Origin: Bacteroides sp. 51
GTDB lineage: Bacteria; Bacteroidota; Bacteroidia; Bacteroidales; Bacteroidaceae
Assembly: GCF_010500965.1 (NCBI RefSeq)
Contig: NZ_QVMI01000004.1
Location: forward strand, 186,001 to 250,000
Reading direction: 5' to 3'
Length of the DNA: 64,000 nt
A program made the translations under genes and the position numbers. Every line of letters starts with the position of its first letter. The first letter of the stretch is position 1. The notes beneath the pieces are model-generated. The model saw only the letters and a program-made list of their open reading frames with translations, was not told the origin of the DNA and ran no database searches. This document shows, one piece after another, positions 62,386-64,000 of the stretch.

Positions 62386-62421
62386 CAGAGTCTTTTTATA
62401 AGGTAGCTAAAGTTAAGGTTG

Positions 62422-62457
62422 AACACGGATGGGAGAAATTCCCGTCCGTGTTTTTTT
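62422..62457 (+). terminator. Rho-independent terminator after the HU-like gene
   Basis: AACACGGATGGGA pairs with TCCCGTCCGTGTT (one G-T pair) around a short loop, followed by seven T. Confidence 0.92.
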
Positions 62458-62494
62458 GTATATATGCCGATTAGGGTATTTTTTCTTGCTACTT

Positions 62495-62614
62495 TTCTGT
62501 TAAACACGTTGGCTGGCTACGTTAACACGTCAACTTCGGGGGTTAACGTCACGAGTAGTGGTGTATAGCACGGCAGGTCGCCGTGTTAACGTAGAAAGTT
62601 GGAGTGTTAACCGA
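62495..62614. repeat. About 21.5-bp-phased palindrome array (GTGTTAACAC type)
   Basis: GTTAAC centres lie at 62523.5, 62544.5, 62587.5 and 62608.5. A diverged GTTAAA is at 62501.5 and a diverged GTATAG near 62566. Spacing is 21 or 22 bp, or twice that where a unit is degenerate. The array lies between the HU terminator and the convergent phosphatase stop. Confidence 0.82.
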
Positions 62615-63658
62615 TTAATAGAGATACATTACTTTTAGCTTCTCCGTATCCACATGGAGCACTTTTCCCAGATAATTTTCAACTGTTCCGTACTCTTTTT
62701 TTACCCATTCAATCCCCGCCTGGATATATTCACTTTTCACCTCGAACAAGGATCTCAGAGCAGGATATTTTGCAATATATTCGCGATACTTATCGCCCAG
62801 ATAAACATTCGAAGAAAGATAATCCTTCATTATGGTTTCTTCGTCTACCCCTAAAGCAAACAGGGTTAAAGCTGCCGCCATCCCGGTCCGGTCCTTTCCG
62901 GCAGAACAATGGAATAATAAAGGAATATCCTTTTCATTTTGTAGTAATGTAAAGTAATCAGTATATCTTTTTATGCTCGCAGTATCCGACACAAGCATGA
63001 TGTTAATCTCCATCATCACGCTATCTCCTTTGTTTGAACTTAAAGAAGAAAGATCCATGGAAGCGGTCAGATTGCCCGGAGTTATGGAATATGGATAATG
63101 CCCCGTTGTTGTTGCCGGAAGTTTATCCGGAGCCTGACTGACTTCAGCCTCTGCTCTGAAATCAACAACTGAAATTAAAGGCAGAGAAGCCAGATAAGTC
63201 AAATCCGCTTCTGTCAGATGGTATAAATCGTCCGAACGGATGATTTTACCCCATTTTACATAACGCCCATCCGTAGTTTTAAACCCACCTAAATCCCGGA
63301 AGTTGTATCCACCGGTCATTGGCAAATGCCTCTCAGCCAGAATGGCTTTACCTTTTTCTGTTATTAATTGGAAATAACTGCGAACTGAATCAGACACTGC
63401 CAATGGGAATGTGCCTGCACCATCTCCTTCCAGTAACGGACGAGAAAAATCTATAGTTTCTACCGAAGGTCCCGCGTATAGTGTCCATTTCCCGGGAACC
63501 TCAATCGACAATGATGCCGCTTTACTTTGTTTATCACGAACGATCCGGGCTACGCCCGAAATATCCTCTCCCGCATACTCTGCACGGGATACCTCTCCTG
63601 AATTACCACATGATGCTAATAACATGGCTACTGTTAATATTAATAGATTTGTCTTCAT
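62615..63658 (-). CDS. Tyrosine-protein phosphatase lipoprotein
   Basis: A 347-residue lipoprotein: the leader ends LLASC (C17). The C-terminal about 240 residues form a Y_phosphatase3 domain with GYNFRDLGGFKTTDGRYVKW, VVDFRAEAEV and the P-loop HCSAGKDRTG (C251 nucleophile, R257). An N-terminal beta domain of about 100 residues precedes it. The enzyme is probably periplasmic and may dephosphorylate peptides or phospho-sugars/inositides. A TATCTTTG box starts only 6 bp upstream of the ATG on this strand. Confidence 0.9.
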   Translation of the reverse strand: MKTNLLILTVAMLLASCGNSGEVSRAEYAGEDISGVARIVRDKQSKAASLSIEVPGKWTLYAGPSVETIDFSRPLLEGDGAGTFPLAVSDSVRSYFQLITEKGKAILAERHLPMTGGYNFRDLGGFKTTDGRYVKWGKIIRSDDLYHLTEADLTYLASLPLISVVDFRAEAEVSQAPDKLPATTTGHYPYSITPGNLTASMDLSSLSSNKGDSVMMEINIMLVSDTASIKRYTDYFTLLQNEKDIPLLFHCSAGKDRTGMAAALTLFALGVDEETIMKDYLSSNVYLGDKYREYIAKYPALRSLFEVKSEYIQAGIEWVKKEYGTVENYLGKVLHVDTEKLKVMYLY

Positions 63659-63663
63659 AACGG

Positions 63664-63671
63664 CAAAGATA
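63664..63671 (-). promoter_or_regulatory. Candidate -7 box for the phosphatase gene, near-leaderless
   Basis: TATCTTTG on the minus strand ends 5 bp before the ATG at 63658, which would give a leaderless or nearly leaderless mRNA. Confidence 0.45.
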
Positions 63672-63717
63672 GGCGTTATTATCGGGTTAGATGTATTGCG
63701 GGAATAATTTTATTTAA

Positions 63718-63725
63718 TACTTTTG
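63718..63725 (+). promoter_or_regulatory. Promoter for the GT9 gene (TTG-N19-TAnnTTTG)
   Basis: TACTTTTG is preceded by TTG at 63696-63698 with 19-bp spacing, the best -33/-7 match in the window. The ATG at 63776 is 50 bp downstream. Confidence 0.6.
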
Positions 63726-63775
63726 TAGCGAATATAGTACTGCTTCAAAAAACTAAATATAATATTTTGAATCTA

Positions 63776-64000
63776 ATGAGTATAAAAAACGATGAAGTTA
63801 AAAGAATATTAGTTATTCGATTTAGGCGAGTTGGCGATGCTGTACTTTCGACAGCTTTATGCTCCACGTTAAAAAACTCTTTTCCACAAGCATCTATTGA
63901 TTACGTGCTGAACGAAGGAATAGCACCTCTCTTTCAATATCATCCAGACATAGATAACATTATCACTTTTAATGAAAAGGAGATGTCTAATTTATGGAAT
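63776..64000 (+). CDS. Glycosyltransferase family 9 (heptosyltransferase-like), 3'-truncated by the window edge
   Basis: 75 codons are present from the ATG at 63776 and the frame is open at base 64000. The N-terminus KRILVIRFRRVGDAVLSTAL is the GT9 Rossmann start (compare WaaC/WaaF IRFGAIGDV). NEGIAPLFQYHPDIDNIITF follows the usual pattern. The family adds heptose or other sugars to lipopolysaccharide core. Confidence 0.88.
   Translation, partial: MSIKNDEVKRILVIRFRRVGDAVLSTALCSTLKNSFPQASIDYVLNEGIAPLFQYHPDIDNIITFNEKEMSNLWN

Overview
The window is a gene-dense stretch of a Bacteroidales chromosome, most likely a gut Bacteroides or Parabacteroides. Supporting this are many candidate TAnnTTTG (Bacteroidetes -7 type) promoter boxes, weak Shine-Dalgarno sequences, SPII lipoproteins, an HU-HIG DNA-binding protein, a PPi-dependent phosphofructokinase, a NagB/PIG-L fusion, OmpP1/FadL and porin-type outer-membrane proteins, and abundant intergenic inverted repeats. 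I see no tRNA, rRNA, insertion sequence, prophage or CRISPR array. The genus is an inference.

Layout. 1-9524: the end of an arabinose-use operon, with a truncated FGGY kinase, GH127, GH97 and GH51 arabinosidase-type enzymes, and transketolase. 9957-17673: a small lipoprotein, a cell-wall amidase, a PL1 pectate lyase, ribose-5-phosphate isomerase A, a GH28 polygalacturonase and glutamate decarboxylase. With the first block this gives enzymes that attack pectin and arabinan and feed pentoses into the pentose phosphate pathway. 17859-19532: a B12-binding radical SAM protein. 19758-23027: a TPR protein plus a four-subunit 2-oxoacid:ferredoxin oxidoreductase operon that contains an unannotated 56-residue membrane protein. 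23152-27054: a porin, a solute-binding-like protein and a Gfo/Idh/MocA oxidoreductase. 27128-29416: an ECF sigma operon with an anti-sigma-like protein and two exported proteins. 29665-31665: cytoplasmic alpha-amylase and a purine deaminase. 31747-38862: a FadL-like protein, a Ser/Gly-rich protein, PrmA, a membrane-anchored GH25 lysozyme and PPi-phosphofructokinase. 39283-45234: a tripartite RND efflux operon. 45569-51113: a small helical protein, an acyltransferase, an omega-amidase-like nitrilase, a TPR protein and the NagB/PIG-L fusion. 51240-51758: a toxin-antitoxin-like pair. 51765-61458: PbpC, an alpha-2-macroglobulin, and an AAA/PD-(D/E)XK protein. 61912-64000: an HU-HIG protein, a tyrosine phosphatase lipoprotein and the start of a GT9 glycosyltransferase.

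The most unusual content is between the genes. (1) Seven elements have arms of tandem 7-bp units, inverted around a core that usually carries a GYTGCGCA-like motif. The unit sequence varies, but every incoming arm contains TGA; because 7 is not a multiple of 3, this puts a stop in all frames on both strands. Three unrelated proteins end in the same tail (LRVEN, LRMEN, LRIEN) supplied by these arms. (2) Four intergenic arrays carry 4-6 palindromes spaced at about two helical turns (22, 22, 23 and about 21.5 bp), each array with a different palindrome. (3) Several REP/BIME-like inverted repeats sit inside operons, and one encodes the N-terminus of PbpC. (4) The NagB domain of the NagB/PIG-L fusion has lost three catalytic residues while the PIG-L zinc ligands are intact.
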